A DNA stretch of 64,000 nt from Flaveria trinervia (taxonomy: Eukaryota; Streptophyta; Magnoliopsida; Asterales; Asteraceae): the NCBI GenBank assembly GCA_025506515.1, contig CM046443.1, positions 21,168,355-21,232,354 of the forward strand. Direction: 5' to 3'. Both the position numbers and the translations under genes were made by a program. Under the pieces are notes generated by a model that did not search any database, had not been told where the DNA came from, and saw only the letters and a program-made list of their open reading frames with translations. Below are positions 45,481 through 57,900 of this stretch, in pieces (the first letter of the stretch is position 1; each line of letters starts with the position of its first letter).

Positions 45481-46289
45481 TGCAGGATCGGTTTTGTCAC
45501 TTAACACTTGGTTTTTCTCTCAAACTCGCTTAAGTTACACTCAAATCAGATGAAGCTGATTCTATTCTAAGATTTGATAGTAATATATAAGTAACAAAGA
45601 ACACAGATAATTTTCAAGGTACTTGCATATATTGCTTCTCAACTCAAAGTGTTACAAGACTCTTACAAGCATATGTTATGAGTTACTATGAGAAACTATA
45701 TATAATACTACCTACAGACGGATATACTTTGTTACCAGCTGGAATCCTCTAACTAAAGCAAATACTACAAAGCTATAGTTTAAGGTATCTTAGATAAAGT
45801 CTTATCTAAGATATGGTAGTCATGACATGTCCATGACTTACCTTTTGTCACCAACTAAAGTTGGTAACTTGTACTAACAAAAAAGGTGAACAGTGGAATA
45901 AAGTATGATCAACTACATGGCCTTTTGGGAAAAGGCCATGCAGTATCAGGGGTCTGCAGCGGAGTGTCAGAGACCATACTTATGTCCACCGGTTCATAGC
46001 AGTGTCTTCCAAAGGTTAAATGGCTTCTGAGGCTTGATGGACTTTTTCTGTTCTTCATACTTCGGAAGTTCACTTCTTTTCTATTCTTTTGAGGCTTGAT
46101 CTTCAGAAGTGAGCACTTTGTCTTTGGAAGTAGAGTTTGTCTTCGGAAGTAAAACTGTTACATTATCTTTGGAAGAACTCTATTTTCTTCGGAAGTCCCA
46201 TACTTAGCTTCGGAAGTCCTTTGTAAGTTGCACCAAAATTTGTCTAAGTGATTTGGTTTTAGTTGCACCAGCCTTCCTCTTGTCCAACA
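45481..46289 (-). repeat. Element D 3' LTR
   Basis: Plus-strand limits tgcaggatcgg and ctcttgtccaaca, colinear with the E LTRs. It contains several cttcggaag / cttccgaag-type words (46060-46215) and a ttggtaact / agttggtaac-type patch near 45850. About 809 bp. Confidence 0.85.
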
Positions 46290-46290
46290 A

Positions 46291-46300
46291 ACTCCCCCTA
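46291..46300 (-). other. Polypurine tract, element D
   Basis: Minus-strand tagggggagt, directly before the LTR TGTTGGA. Same position and sequence in E. Confidence 0.8.
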
Positions 46301-46319
46301 GGCTGATGCTACCAAAACC

Positions 46320-49300
46320 TCACTTGATTCTGCTTCTCAAAGCTTTCAGCACCAAGGAAAGCAAATATTTATCTGTTTCTTTGTTCTTCCCAGAAGTGGT
46401 GCTGAGAAGCTTGTACAAATAATTAGTTGACAAGAACTCCAGTCTGTCACCCTGAATGATATGTACCCTCTGTTGTGTCCCTCGAAAAAGAGTTAGTTGA
46501 TGAGAGCTGTAGTCATACTCCCATCTAACTATAGCTTCCAATTTAGGGCCTTCCACCATCTGTAGAAAAGTAGTTCTTTTGGTGGTTGACCTTTCCTTGT
46601 CTTCCTTCTCTCTCAGCTTCAACTCTTCTTCAATTTTTTTCTTTGTGGTAAGCTCAGCAAGATGAAGGCTGCTAAGATGACTTCTGATGTGAGCAACAAT
46701 TTCAGAGTTGGAGGAATTGGAGAATGGTTTCTCTGCTAACTTAGCAATGTCAAATCTACTGGAGTGTAGCAGAGATGAGGCATTCAGCCTGTTACTTTCC
46801 ATTCTCTCTCTCCACAACAAAGTTATGAGAGGCTTCATCAAACCTCCATTGGATGATTTTCTTTCTGGGAACAAGAGGCTGACTAGGAATCTTGTCCATC
46901 CTCTTTGTGTCCAGCAGAGTCACCAGCTTTCTTCTCAGTTTCTTCTCTTCATCGTTTAAGGAGTCAGAGTTGAGACCAAGAAGTCTAGCATCATGGTCTA
47001 GTGTTCCCTTAGGCAAATCAAGAAATTGATCTCTTGTGAAGGAACATGAAGATCCATCAACATAAGTCAGTTTGACATAGTCTTCTTCACAAGAGATATC
47101 GCTCAGGGTTGAGCAATTTGAGAGCTTTTTCTTGATTGCCTTGAATTTTTCTAGGGAGAGATGTTTAGAAGGCTGAGGGGATGGTTAGGAAGGTTATTGG
47201 GTAGATTGTGGTGTAGTGATTCTGGAAAGTGTTTTAGGTTGAAGGATGGGTAGTTTGGGTGGTTAAGGTAAGGAAGTGGGTATGGAATGTGGTGTAGGTT
47301 CAGGTATGTAGGGTTCAGTTTTGATGATGAATGGTGAGGGAATTGGCTCAGGCTGGGGTTGAGTGATTGGCTTGAAGATCATCCCTTGTACCCTTCTATA
47401 CATTTCTTTCCTTTTTCCCAAATGAATGTCAGCCTTGATTTCACTGACAATTCGTCGGATTGTATTTTCAGACATGGTTCCACCTGCCTGCCAGAGAAGC
47501 CGTGAGCCTGGAGATAGTCTTTCATCCAAGCTTTCTCACCTATCTGCTTGGTCGCAGTGACCATGGCTTCTTCTTCTCCTTTAACTTCTCTCTTGCAGTT
47601 TTCTTTCTCTCTTTCTCCATTTGATCCTGCTCTTTGTTGAAGAGCCATAGGATCGTCTCATCATTGTGTGGAGATAGTTCTTGAAGAGAGAAACCTCGGG
47701 AGGTTAGGAAAGCTATCCTTTCTCTCTAGAGCTGCATGTGAGCTTCCCTCTTTTCTCTTTCTTTTCTTCCTCTAAGGCCAACCGTGCTACTTCCTTCTGT
47801 TGTTCATTCTGTAGTCTGGTTGCCTTTTCCAGCTCTATCAACCCCTCTAAAGGTAGCAGGAGTATGTCTTCATTGGCAGCTCCAAGCTTGATGAGCTGAT
47901 CAATGATCTCTACCCTCTTCTTATTACTGATTGCCTCCTGGTTGGCTGTAGCTGCTTTGGAACTAGCAGCTAACAACTTCTCAGTTAGAAGTCTGCCTTT
48001 TCTTTTAAGCTTTTCAATCCATTCCTCCTCATGAAGCTCTTTCGTAGTCATTTTCTTCTTTCCTTTATCATCCTTTGAAGTGCTTGACTTTGGTGGTTCT
48101 TGGAGAGAGGATTCAGATTGTGATAGAGGTAGTGAAGGTGTCTAAGCTAGAGGTCGATTGAGAAAGTCCTCCCTATTCACCTTAGATGCTAGCTCTAGAA
48201 TTGCATCTGTGATGATTAGATCCTCGGACAATGAGAACAATCCTTCCGCAGCTTCCATTTCAGCTTCAAAAGACTCAGCTTGTTCTTTCGAGGCTTTGAC
48301 TTCAGCTTCGAAAGTTTGAGGGAGTGCAGTTTCTATCCCAACTGTTTTAGTTGCTAGGCCATCAATCCTCATTTCCCCTTTGAATTGAATCTCAGGTTCC
48401 ATTTGGACCTTAGGTTGACCAACTTCTTCCACAATGGTAGAAGGTGCACATAACCTCTAAAGCTCTTCAGCTCCAAAGTACATCATAGCCGCATCAGGGC
48501 TAGGCTAATCTAGAGAGGATCTCAACAGAACTTGGAGAAGAGTCTATAGAGTTCTCTGAGCATCCTTGGGTCAATTTGTAGTACAACTTGCGATGGCTCA
48601 GAAAAGGTAGTTGCAATGGGAGCCGAAAATTTGGAAGTTGAAGTTTGGCTCAGTGGTTCCTTAGGTGTTTGTCTCTGAACACTCTCCCCTTTTTTGGTAG
48701 CATCATCCTGAGAGCTAGAAGAGCTAGAGGAAGAGGTCAAGGAGACCTAAATAGGTACATTCCTAACAGATCTCTCAATCTGTTTCTCAGCTAGTTGAGC
48801 CTTGAGATTGTCAATCTCAAGTTGCTGAGTGGCGGACCTATCCTCTAAAGTCCTAACCTTGGATTCAAGGTTTGAGACTTTAGAAAGAAGGTCTTGTATA
48901 ATGAGTTGCAGTCTTCCCTAATCTTCTTTCGAAGAATCACGGGAAGATGAGGTAACATACCTAGTATGTTCAGCCTCACCACCAGATATGGTTTCTTGGC
49001 ACCCTGGTTTCCCTTGCTTTGCGATGTCTCTTTCAAAGTCATCAAAAGGCATGGTTGCCGCAGATTCAGTCTCAGAAATGTTACCACTGTTCAGAAGGTC
49101 CATTGAGGCATCTTCAGTAGTGGTAGCTGAATCTGCATGAGTCCCCTCCACATTATGGGACTCACCTCAGTGAAGGTTTGCTGATAGGGGCTAGAGATAA
49201 GAGGTCTCTCTAGGCTCTTTTAATCATTGAGAGAGTGTTGTAGATCAACTTCATTGCCATGAAGAGACGTAATCTCTTCATCCGTTTTAAAAAGAAGGTC

Positions 49301-49346
49301 AGTGAACGATAAAGAGGTTAAACCTAATGACCTGTGACCTTGATCA
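46320..49346 (-). pseudogene. Element D ORF3, C-terminal part
   Basis: Minus-strand continuation of the ORF3 that starts at 63112. In order from the E insertion: an Asp/Glu/Ser-rich segment, a coiled-coil-like region with NLKAQLAEKQ-type heptads (about 48765-48850), a Ser run (about 48715), an acidic segment (about 48150-48430), a Lys/Glu-rich helix (about 47715-48050), a Pro-rich segment (about 47170-47350), then WRFDEASHNFVVERENG (about 46795-46860) and a C-terminal SGKNKETDKYLLSLVLKALR just before the stop at 46320. Frame broken in several places. Function unknown. Confidence 0.65.
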
Positions 49347-49351
49347 ATGTC
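49347..49351. repeat. Target-site duplication of element E, left copy (atgtc)
   Basis: atgtc lies directly left of the E LTR and again at 62016-62020 directly right of the other LTR. Confidence 0.9.
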
Positions 49352-50215
49352 TGCAGGATCAGTGTTTGTCACTTAAACACAATGTTTTCTCTCAAACTCA
49401 CCTAGAACACACTCTGATATATATGAAGAATATATAAGTTGATCACAATATAAAGTAATAAAGAACACAGAAAGATAATTTTCAAGATACTTTTATGTAT
49501 TGATTCTCAATTCAAAATACAAGACTCTTACAAGCAGATCCCTATGCTTACAATGAGTTACAAGGAGAACCTATATATAATACTATCTACAACCGGATAT
49601 ACTTTGATACCAACTGGGATCCTATAGCTAATGTCTATACTACAAGAGTAAAGATTAACGTATCTATGGTAAAGTCTTATTAGAGATTTGGTAGTCAGAC
49701 ATGTCCTCGACTCACCTTTTGTCACCAACTAAAGTTGGTAACATGTACCATCATGAAAAGGTGAACAGTGGAATAAAGTATGGTCAACAACATGGCTCTT
49801 TAGGAAGAAGCCATGCTGTATCCGAAGTCTGCAGCGGAGTGTCAGAGGCCATACTTGTGTCCACTGGTTCATAGCAGTGTCTTCCGAAGGTTAAATGGCT
49901 TCGGAAGAGTAAGTACTTCCGAAGCCACTTATACTTCGGAAGAGGCTGCTTCTTCCAAGGCTTGGAGATTTCTTCTTTTCATCATACTTCGGAAGTGGTC
50001 TTTTCTTTATTCTTCTAAGTCTTGAACTTCAGAAGTATGCACTTGTCTTTGAAAGTAGAGTTATGTCTTCGGAAGTTGATCTTTCATTTTGTCTTCGGAA
50101 GAACTCTACAACCTTCGGAAGTTCCATGCTAAGCTTCGGAAGCCTTTTGCATGCATCACGAAAATAGCTTAAGTGACATAGTTTTGGTTGCATTAGCCTT
50201 CTTCTTGATCCAATA
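49352..50215 (-). repeat. Element E 3' LTR
   Basis: Plus-strand tgcaggatcag to ttgatccaata (the terminal CA is mutated to TA on this copy). At least nine cttccgaag/cttcggaag words lie between 49875 and 50140. Confidence 0.92.
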
Positions 50216-50217
50216 AA

Positions 50218-50225
50218 CTCCCCCT
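50218..50225 (-). other. Polypurine tract, element E
   Basis: Minus-strand aggggg followed by agttt, directly before the 3' LTR. The same core as in A1, A2 and D. Confidence 0.82.
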
Positions 50226-50245
50226 AGGCTGATGCTACCAAAACT

Positions 50246-53200
50246 TCACTTGTCTCGACTTCTCAAAACTTTCAGCACCTAGGAGAGTAAATATTTGTCA
50301 GTCTCCTTGTTCTTCCCTGATGTGGTGCTGAGAAGCTTGTATAGATCCTTGGTAGATAGGAAGTCCAGTCTGTCACCTTGGATAACATGTACCCTTTGTT
50401 GTTGCCCTCTGAAAAGAGTTAGTTGATGGGAACTATAATCATATTCCCATCAAACTATAGGTTCCAATTCAGGACCTTCCACCATCTGTAGAAAGGTAGT
50501 ACCTTTAGTGGGAGATCTTTCCTTGTCTTCCTGTCTTCTCAACTTCAATTCTTCTTCAATCTTTGCCTTTGAAGTTAACTCAGTTAGATGAAGACTACTG
50601 AGATGATTTCTGATAAGTGTAGCAGTTTCAGAGTTGGAGGGGTTGGAGAATGACTTCCCTGCTAGCTCAGCAATGTCGAACCTGCTAGAGTGTAGCAAAG
50701 AGGTTGCATTGAGTCTATTGACCTCACCATTCTCTCTTTCCACAGCAAAGTTGTGAGAAGGTTCATCAAACCTCCACTGGATTATTTTCCTTCTGGGCGC
50801 AAGAGACTGACTAAGAATCTTGTCCTCTTTCTTTGTATCCAGTAGAGTCACCGGTTTCCTTCTGAGCTTCTTCTCTTCACCATTTAAAGAGTCTGAGTTG
50901 AGGCCTAGAAGTGTCACAGCCTGGTCCAAAGTTCCTCTTGGCAGATCAAGGAATTTATCTCTTGTGAGGGAACTTGAAGAACCATCAACATAGGTGATGT
51001 TGATAGAGTCTTCTACACAAGAGACTTCGCTCAGAGTGGTGCAGTTGGTGAGCTTCGTCCTAATTGCCTTAAACTCCTCAAGAGAGAGATGTTGAGAAGG
51101 CTGAGGGGATGGTTTGGGTGGTAATTGGGTAGGTTTAGGTTCAGAGGTTCTGGCTAGTGTTTTGGGTTGGATGATGGGAATTTTGGGTGGTTGAGGTGAG
51201 GGAGTAGTTGTGGGTAGTGATGTGGGTTTAGGGGTGAAAGGTTCAGGTTTAATGGTGAAAGGTAAGGGTGAAGGTTCAGGTTGTGATTGGGTGGTAGCAG
51301 TGAAGGTCATCCCTTTTACCCTTCTATACATCTCTTTCCTTTTCCCCATCCAGATGTCAGCCTTAATTTCACTGACAATCCATTGAAGTGTCCTTTCAGA
51401 CATGGGACCCACCTGCCTTCCAGAGAAGCCGTGAGCCTGAAGATAGTCCTTTATCCAGGCCTTCTTAGTGAGCTTCTTGGAGGCAGTGACCCTGGCTTCT
51501 TCTTCTTCTTCTTCTTCTCTCTGGCCTTTTCTTTTGCAGCCTTCTTCCTTTCTTTCTCCATTTGATCCTGCTCTTTGTTGTAAAGCTAGAGGATCGTATC
51601 ATCATTGTGTGGAGAAAGTTCTTGAAGATCAAAGCCTCTGGAGAGTAGGAAGTTCACCCTGTCTCTCCTTAGCTGCAATCCAGCCTCCTTCTTTTTCTTT
51701 TCCTCTATCTCCAAGGCCAACCTGGCTTCTTCTTCTAGTTTCGGCCTAGTTGCCTTCTCCAGATCCACCAACTCCTATAATGGTAGCAGGAGTGTTTCTT
51801 TACTGGCAGCTCCCAACTCAATGAGCTGATCAATGATCTCCTCTCTTCTTTTATTGATGACAACTCCTGATTGGATGCAGCTGCTTTTGTACTTGCAGCT
51901 AGCAACTTCTCAGTTTGAAGTCTTCCTTTCTTCTTGAGTTTCTCAATCTTCTCCTCTTCCTGAAGCTCTTCCGCAGTAATCTTCCTTTTTCCTTTGTTTT
52001 TGAAGATCCTGACTGTGGTGGTTCTTGGAGAGAGGCTTCTGATTGTGAGAGAGATAGAGATGGTGTCTGGAATGGAGGTTGATTCAGAGGGTCCTTGCTG
52101 TTTACCTCAGATGCCATTTCAAGGATTGCATCTGTGATGTTCAGTTCCTCGGACATCTTAAACAGTCCTTCCGCAGCTTCCGTTCAGCTTCGGAAGATTC
52201 AGCTTGTTCTTCTGAGGCTTTAACTTCGCTTCAGAAGTTTGAGGAGATGCAGATTCTGTCCCAACTATTTCAGTTGCTGGGCCATCAGTCCCTATTTCCC
52301 CTTCGAATTGAATCTTAGGTTCCATGTGGACCTTAGGTTGACCAACTTCTTAAACAGTGGTAGAAGGTGCAGTCAGCCTCTGAAGCTCTTCAGCTCCAAA
52401 GTAGATCATTGCAGCATCCTGGCTTGGCTGCTCAAAGGAGGATCTCAATAAAAACTTGGTAAAGAGTCTGTAAAGATCACTGAGCTTCCTTGGGTCAATC
52501 TGAAGAATGACTTGAGGTGGCTCAGTCACTTTGATGATGGGAGAAGAAGATGTTGAAGAGGTCGGCTTTGTGGTTCATCATGTGTTTGTCTTTGAACATT
52601 ATCCCCCTTTTTGGTAGCATCATCTTGAGAGCTAGATGAGCTAGAGGAAGAAGTCAATGAGACCTGAATAGGTACATGCCTAACAGACCTCTCTGTCTGT
52701 TTCTGAGCTAGTTGAGCCTTGAGATTGTCAATCTCAAGTTGCTGAGTGGCAGACCTTGCTTCTAAAGTTCTAACCAAGGATTCAAGGTTTGAGACTTTAG
52801 ATAGAAAGTCTTGAACAAGGAGTTGCATGCTTCCCTCATCTTCTTTTGAAGAATCATGGGGAGATGAGGTAACATACCTAGTGTGTTCAGCCTCACCACC
52901 AGATGTGGTTTCTTGGCACCATGGTTTCCCATGCTCAATGATGTCTCTTTCAGAGTCATCAAAGGGCTCGGTTGCCGTAGATTCATCTAAGAGATGTTAC
53001 CACTATCCACAAGGTCCATTGAGGCACCTTCTGTAGTGGCGGCTGAATCTACATGAGTCCCCTCCACATCAGTGGGACTCACCCCAGTTATTGGTTGCTG
53101 ATGGGGGCTAGATATAAGGGATTTCTCCGGGCTCTGTTGATCTTGAAGAGGGTATTGTAGATCAACTTCATTGTCATGGAGAGATGTTATTTCTTCATCA

Positions 53201-54374
53201 GTTTTGAATAGAAGGTCAATGAAAGATAGGGAGGTTAAGCCTACTGACCTGGGACTTTGGTCAATGTCTACAGGCATTGAGCCTCTGGTGGGGCTGTCCC
53301 TTGTTGGCTGCTTAGAAGAGTGTAGATATTCATTCTGAGGGCTATTGGTTTGGGTATCGGGATCCTGGATTTGAGACTGAGGAGACTCAAAACCCAAATT
53401 GAGGTCAAAAGAGAAGGATGGAAAGACCTCTGACTGAGTGGGAGCCCATGTTTCCACTCTAGTCTTTTTGGATTGAACAGGAGGGTGTTGTTCAATCAGA
53501 GTAGATTGAACAAGGGTTCGTTTGGGGCGTCTTTGATAAGTGATGGTGATGGATGGAGAAGGTAGTGTTGGAATTGTGGTGGTGGTTGCTAGTGTGGGTT
53601 CATCACCTGTGGGGAAACAGGGATGTCACCAGGAGCTATGCGCTCAATCATACCTGGAAGCAGAGTGGTATACCTTCTAGTGAAGTTGTGGATACCTTCT
53701 TCAATGTTTTGAAGATGGTAGGCCGCATGTGGGGGACAGTCAGAGCAGCTGCACAGATAAGCATGCTCTGGTCCAACCCACAGTTGATTATGTGTTGAAG
53801 GAACCTAGGATACATGAAGAATGTCTCCCTTTGCAGATTCCCTATCAGATTTGAAAACACAAATCGTGAGTAATTGAAGCGTAGGCCTCTCACCAATCCA
53901 TGAACTAAGCATCCTAGTTCATAAGGGATTTGATCCCATCCTCCGGATTTGTTGGACAAGCAATGAAGAAAAACATGCAGGAGGAACTTCCAATTGTAGG
54001 AGAGTTGAACTTGTAAATAGTTGACCTGCTGATGTCTCCACCATATCCCATTAGGATATAAGTGCTATCCAAATATTCCTTAGGGAATTCAGTAGGAGCT
54101 CCTTCATCATGAAGCTCAAGGTGTCCTTGATGAGTTGTTCAGTGACGATCAACTCCTGTCCACAGATGCTGGACCGTAGTACACGAATCCCATTTAGGGT
54201 TTCGACTTGACCATTTCCCCAAAATTCGGTCATTTGGTTGGAGTAAACAGTGGGGTTAACGGTAAGGGCAGTGTAGTAGGTTGATTGGGTGAGAAAGGAG
54301 ATGATTTCAAAGAAGTCATCATCTCTTGAAGAATCAAAAATTGCGACTTGGTTGTGCTGAGGGTTGAAAGCCAT
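50246..54374 (-). pseudogene. Element E ORF3 (post-pol Sirevirus ORF), frameshifted
   Basis: The minus-strand ATG at 54374 gives MAFNPQHNQVAIFD; stop TGA at 50246. The N-terminal domain has TALTVNPTVYSNQMTEFW and VLRSSICGQELIVTEQLI, then GCLVHGLVRGLRFNYSRFV (about 53870) and MYPRFLQHIINCGLDQSM (about 53785). The middle is Asp/Ser/Glu-rich, followed by a coiled coil (LESLVRTLEARSATQQLEI, about 52720-52790), a Ser run, a Lys/Glu-rich helix, a Pro-rich part and a longer intact frame at 51412-50450. About 1370 codons if continuous. The N-terminal domain resembles that of many misnamed hypothetical proteins in dicot genomes. No signal peptide or membrane span was seen. Confidence 0.7.
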
Positions 54375-54962
54375 TTGGGAAAGGTGAATGTAGATGATTT
54401 TGAGCTTGGGTAAAGTTGGAGAGGATAAATTTCTGGGACAGTAAAGTTGCAAGTAAGAAAATGAAATTGAACAGTCGAGATGGTTAAGTGGATGAATTGA
54501 CAGTGGCGGTAAGGTTAAAATCAGTTAAATAATCCGACATCATTAACAAAATCTTTGCTTTTTACAGTGTGGGGTCCAAGATATTTACGTTACATAGTAG
54601 AATCTCTTTTCCGAGTGGAAAACATTTCCGAAGGTAACTTGTCTTCCGAAGGCATTTCTTACTTCCGAAGCCAAAACTTTGCTTCCGAAGGTTAGAGTTG
54701 CTTCCGAATGGAGAATCTGTAAGTCTCGGAAGTAGATCAAATATACAATCAATCGCTTCTTCCGAGGCCAAAAATTCTTCCGAGGAGAAAGTTATCCTTT
54801 GAGAAATTTTGCTTCGGAAGATATGAGAATGTCTTCCAAGGGTTAATTTCTCTTCGGAAGGAATTTACACTTAGAAAATTTTAGAGACAACTTCTTGTAA
54901 CAGGGCTTAAATTGTATTAACACAAGACTTACATATTAAAAAGGTTTTCAAAAGAGATTAAA
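54375..54962 (-). promoter_or_regulatory. Element E pol-ORF3 spacer with CTTCCGAAG array
   Basis: No coding. About ten copies or near-copies of cttccgaag lie between 54605 and 54865, the same word as in the E LTR. A clear TATA box is not seen here (cacttaaccatc at the expected place), although element D keeps tttaaata in its version. Likely the counterpart of the A1/A2 spacer. Confidence 0.45.
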
Positions 54963-57900
54963 TTAATCAATGTTTATCATCCTAATACCTATTATGAGAT
55001 ACTTAAATCTTTGTTCATCAAAAGCTTTGGTGAATAGATCAGCATATTGTTCATTTGAGTCAACTTTGATAACTTAATTAGATTTTTCTCATGAATATCT
55101 CTAATGAAATGATACATAATGTCAATATGCTTTGTCTTGGAGTGCTTCACTGGATTTTCAGTAATGGAGATAGCACTGTTGTTGTCAATATGGATAGGAG
55201 TGCTCATAAAGTTAAATCCATAGTCTAACATCTGATTTTGAATCCATAGCAATTGAGCACAGCAGCTAGCTACATCAATGTATTCAGCTTCAGCAGTTGA
55301 TGTAGAGACACAAGATTGTTTCTTGCATTGCCATGAGATGATCCTTCCACCAAGAAATTGACATCCTCCTGATGTTGATTTCTCTCAACATTGCAGCCTC
55401 CATAGTCACTGTCAGAGTATCCATAGAGATTGAAATCCTTGTTTCTGGGATACCAGAGACCTAGTTTAGGTGCTCCTTTGAGGTATCTGAGGATTCTCTT
55501 AACAGCAGCTAGGTGAGACACCTTTGGAGCAGCCTGATATCTTGCACAAATGCAAGTAGCAAACATGATTTCAGGTCTACTAGCTGTGAGATACATCAGA
55601 GAACTAATAATTGCTCTATATTGATATTGATCAGTATCCTCCCCCTCAAGGTCAGGACAAAGATTATTGTTTCTAGGCATGGGTGTCTTGGCAGGCTTAC
55701 AATCTTTCATTTCAAATATTTCTAAGATGTCAGAGACATACTTAGATTGATTAATGAAAAACCCTTTCTTCATTTGCTTTACCTGAATTCCAAGGAAAAA
55801 GTCCATTTTTCCCATGGAACTCATCTCAAACTTTTTCTTCATAATGCTCTCAAAGTCCTTGCACATTTGGTCATTTGAGGAACCAAATATGATGTCATCA
55901 ACATAGACTTGAACGAGCAGGATGTCCTTTCCAGAATTTCTGATGAAGAGTCTTATCAATGGTACCTTTAGTGTAGCCATTCTTCAGAAGAAACTGAGAC
56001 AAAGTCTCATATCATAGCCTAGGTGCTTGGTGCAGCCCATACAGAGCTTTATCCAACTTGCACACATAGTTGGGGTGTTGTGGGTCTTCAAATCCTAAAG
56101 GTTGGCATACATAGACTTCCCTATCTATATTTCCATATAGAAATGCACACTTGACATCAAGTTGATAGACAGTGAAGTCCTTGGATGCAGCATAAGCAAG
56201 GAAGATCCTAACTGCCTCAAGTTTTGCAACTGGTGCAAAGACATCAGTATAATCGATTCCTTCCTCTTGAGTGTATCCTTGAACTATAAGTCTTGCTTTA
56301 TTCTTGATGATCAAGCCTCTATCATCTCTCTTGTTTCTAAAAACCCATTTGGTGCCTATAGGTACTTGACAAAATGGTAGCGAACATAGGTTCCATACCT
56401 TCTGTCTCTTGAATTGAAGCACTCCTCTTGCATCGATTCAATCCAGCTACTATCTTTGAAGGCATATTCTACCTTCTTGGGTTCCATCTGAGATAGAAAG
56501 CATGAGTACAAGCAGACATTCCCTTGATGAGTCTGTCCTCTTGTTCTCACACCCTTAGTGACATCCCCTATGATGTTCTCAGTTGGATGAGTGTTGTGAA
56601 TCCTAAGACGAGGAATCACTTCCAGTTGCAGAGATAAGTCTAGGTTGGACATATTCTGCTCAGGAACTAGAGCACTCTGTCCAGCTGCTGTTTCAAAGTC
56701 ATTTAATGAGGACTAATTGAATGAATGAGAAAAATCATCAATGGTTGGCTGTGAAGTAGTATTAACAGTTGCCTGTTCCTTCAAAATACTACTTCCTTCT
56801 GCCTGGTGCTGTGGTGAATCACCTGATGAGTTTTGAGGCTCAGTAAGTGATTCACTTGTTGAAGCTTCACTGTTTCTTGTTATAGTTAAACTATCAGATC
56901 TGTGAATAGTGGAAGCTTGGTGTATTGTAGCACTTGTAGAACTTGGACTAGGTCTGGGAAGCTCAAACAGTTGATCATTAGCAGTAGCATCAGCATCATT
57001 TTGAGCACCTGTTCCAACTGAAACATTCTCATAAGATGGTTTAGAATAGTTTGGAAACAATTCTAAATCAAATATATGATCAGGGCCATTCCCCCTAACA
57101 CAAGGAGTGTGCTCATTAACAACTATATTGGATGACTCCTCAAATTGTTGATTCTTAATGTTGTATACTCTGTAAGCATTGGAGCTAGAATAGTATCCAA
57201 CAAAGATAACATCATCCAACTTTTCAGAAAATTTTGCTAAATTGTCCTTTGTGTTAAGTATGGTACACCTGCTGCCAAAGGACCTTAGAAAGCCAATGAA
57301 CGGTGGCCTCTTGTTCCATATCTCATAAGGGGTCCTTCCATGTGGCTTAACTACAAGAACTCTGTTCGGCACATAGCATGCAGTGCTGACTGCCTCTGCC
57401 CAGAATGTTAGAGGTAGCTTTGAATCAGCTAACATAGTTCGAGCAGCCTCAATAAGTGTCCTATTCCTCCTCTCAGCAACACCGTTTTGTTGAGGAGTTT
57501 GGGGAGCACTATATTGTCTGGCAATCCCTTTTGAGTTACAGAATGAGTCAAGAATGAAGTTCTTAAACTCAGTCCCTTGATCACTTCTAATTATTTTAAC
57601 CTTGTGATCAGTTTGATTTTCTACTTTAAGAATAAAAGATTTTAATGTTTTAGTAGTTTCATATTTAGTTCTTAAAAAGAATACCCATGTGAATCTTGTA
57701 AAATCATCAACTATCACAAGGCAGTATGATTTCCTTCCAATGCTCATTATACTGTGGGACCAAAAAGATCCATGTGCAATAAGTGTAATGGAGTAGTGAT
57801 AGAGTTATACATTTGGATTTATGAGATGTCCTGTGTTGTTTCCCTTTCAGGCATGCAACACAGTTATCTTTGCAGATAAACTCCTTTTTAGGCAAACCAT

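Noticed and set aside
44713..46289. A second CACTA terminus near element D
   Set aside because: No CTTGTAGTG-type end was found before or after the D LTR, so only one end is reported.
49813..50025. Plus-strand ORF in the E LTR (also at 61613)
   Set aside because: It lies antisense within an LTR, made by the cttcggaag words. No domain.
54562..54771. 69-residue minus-strand ORF in the E spacer
   Set aside because: It is made of cttccgaag repeats read as Phe/Gly/Ser/Lys. No counterpart is kept in D.
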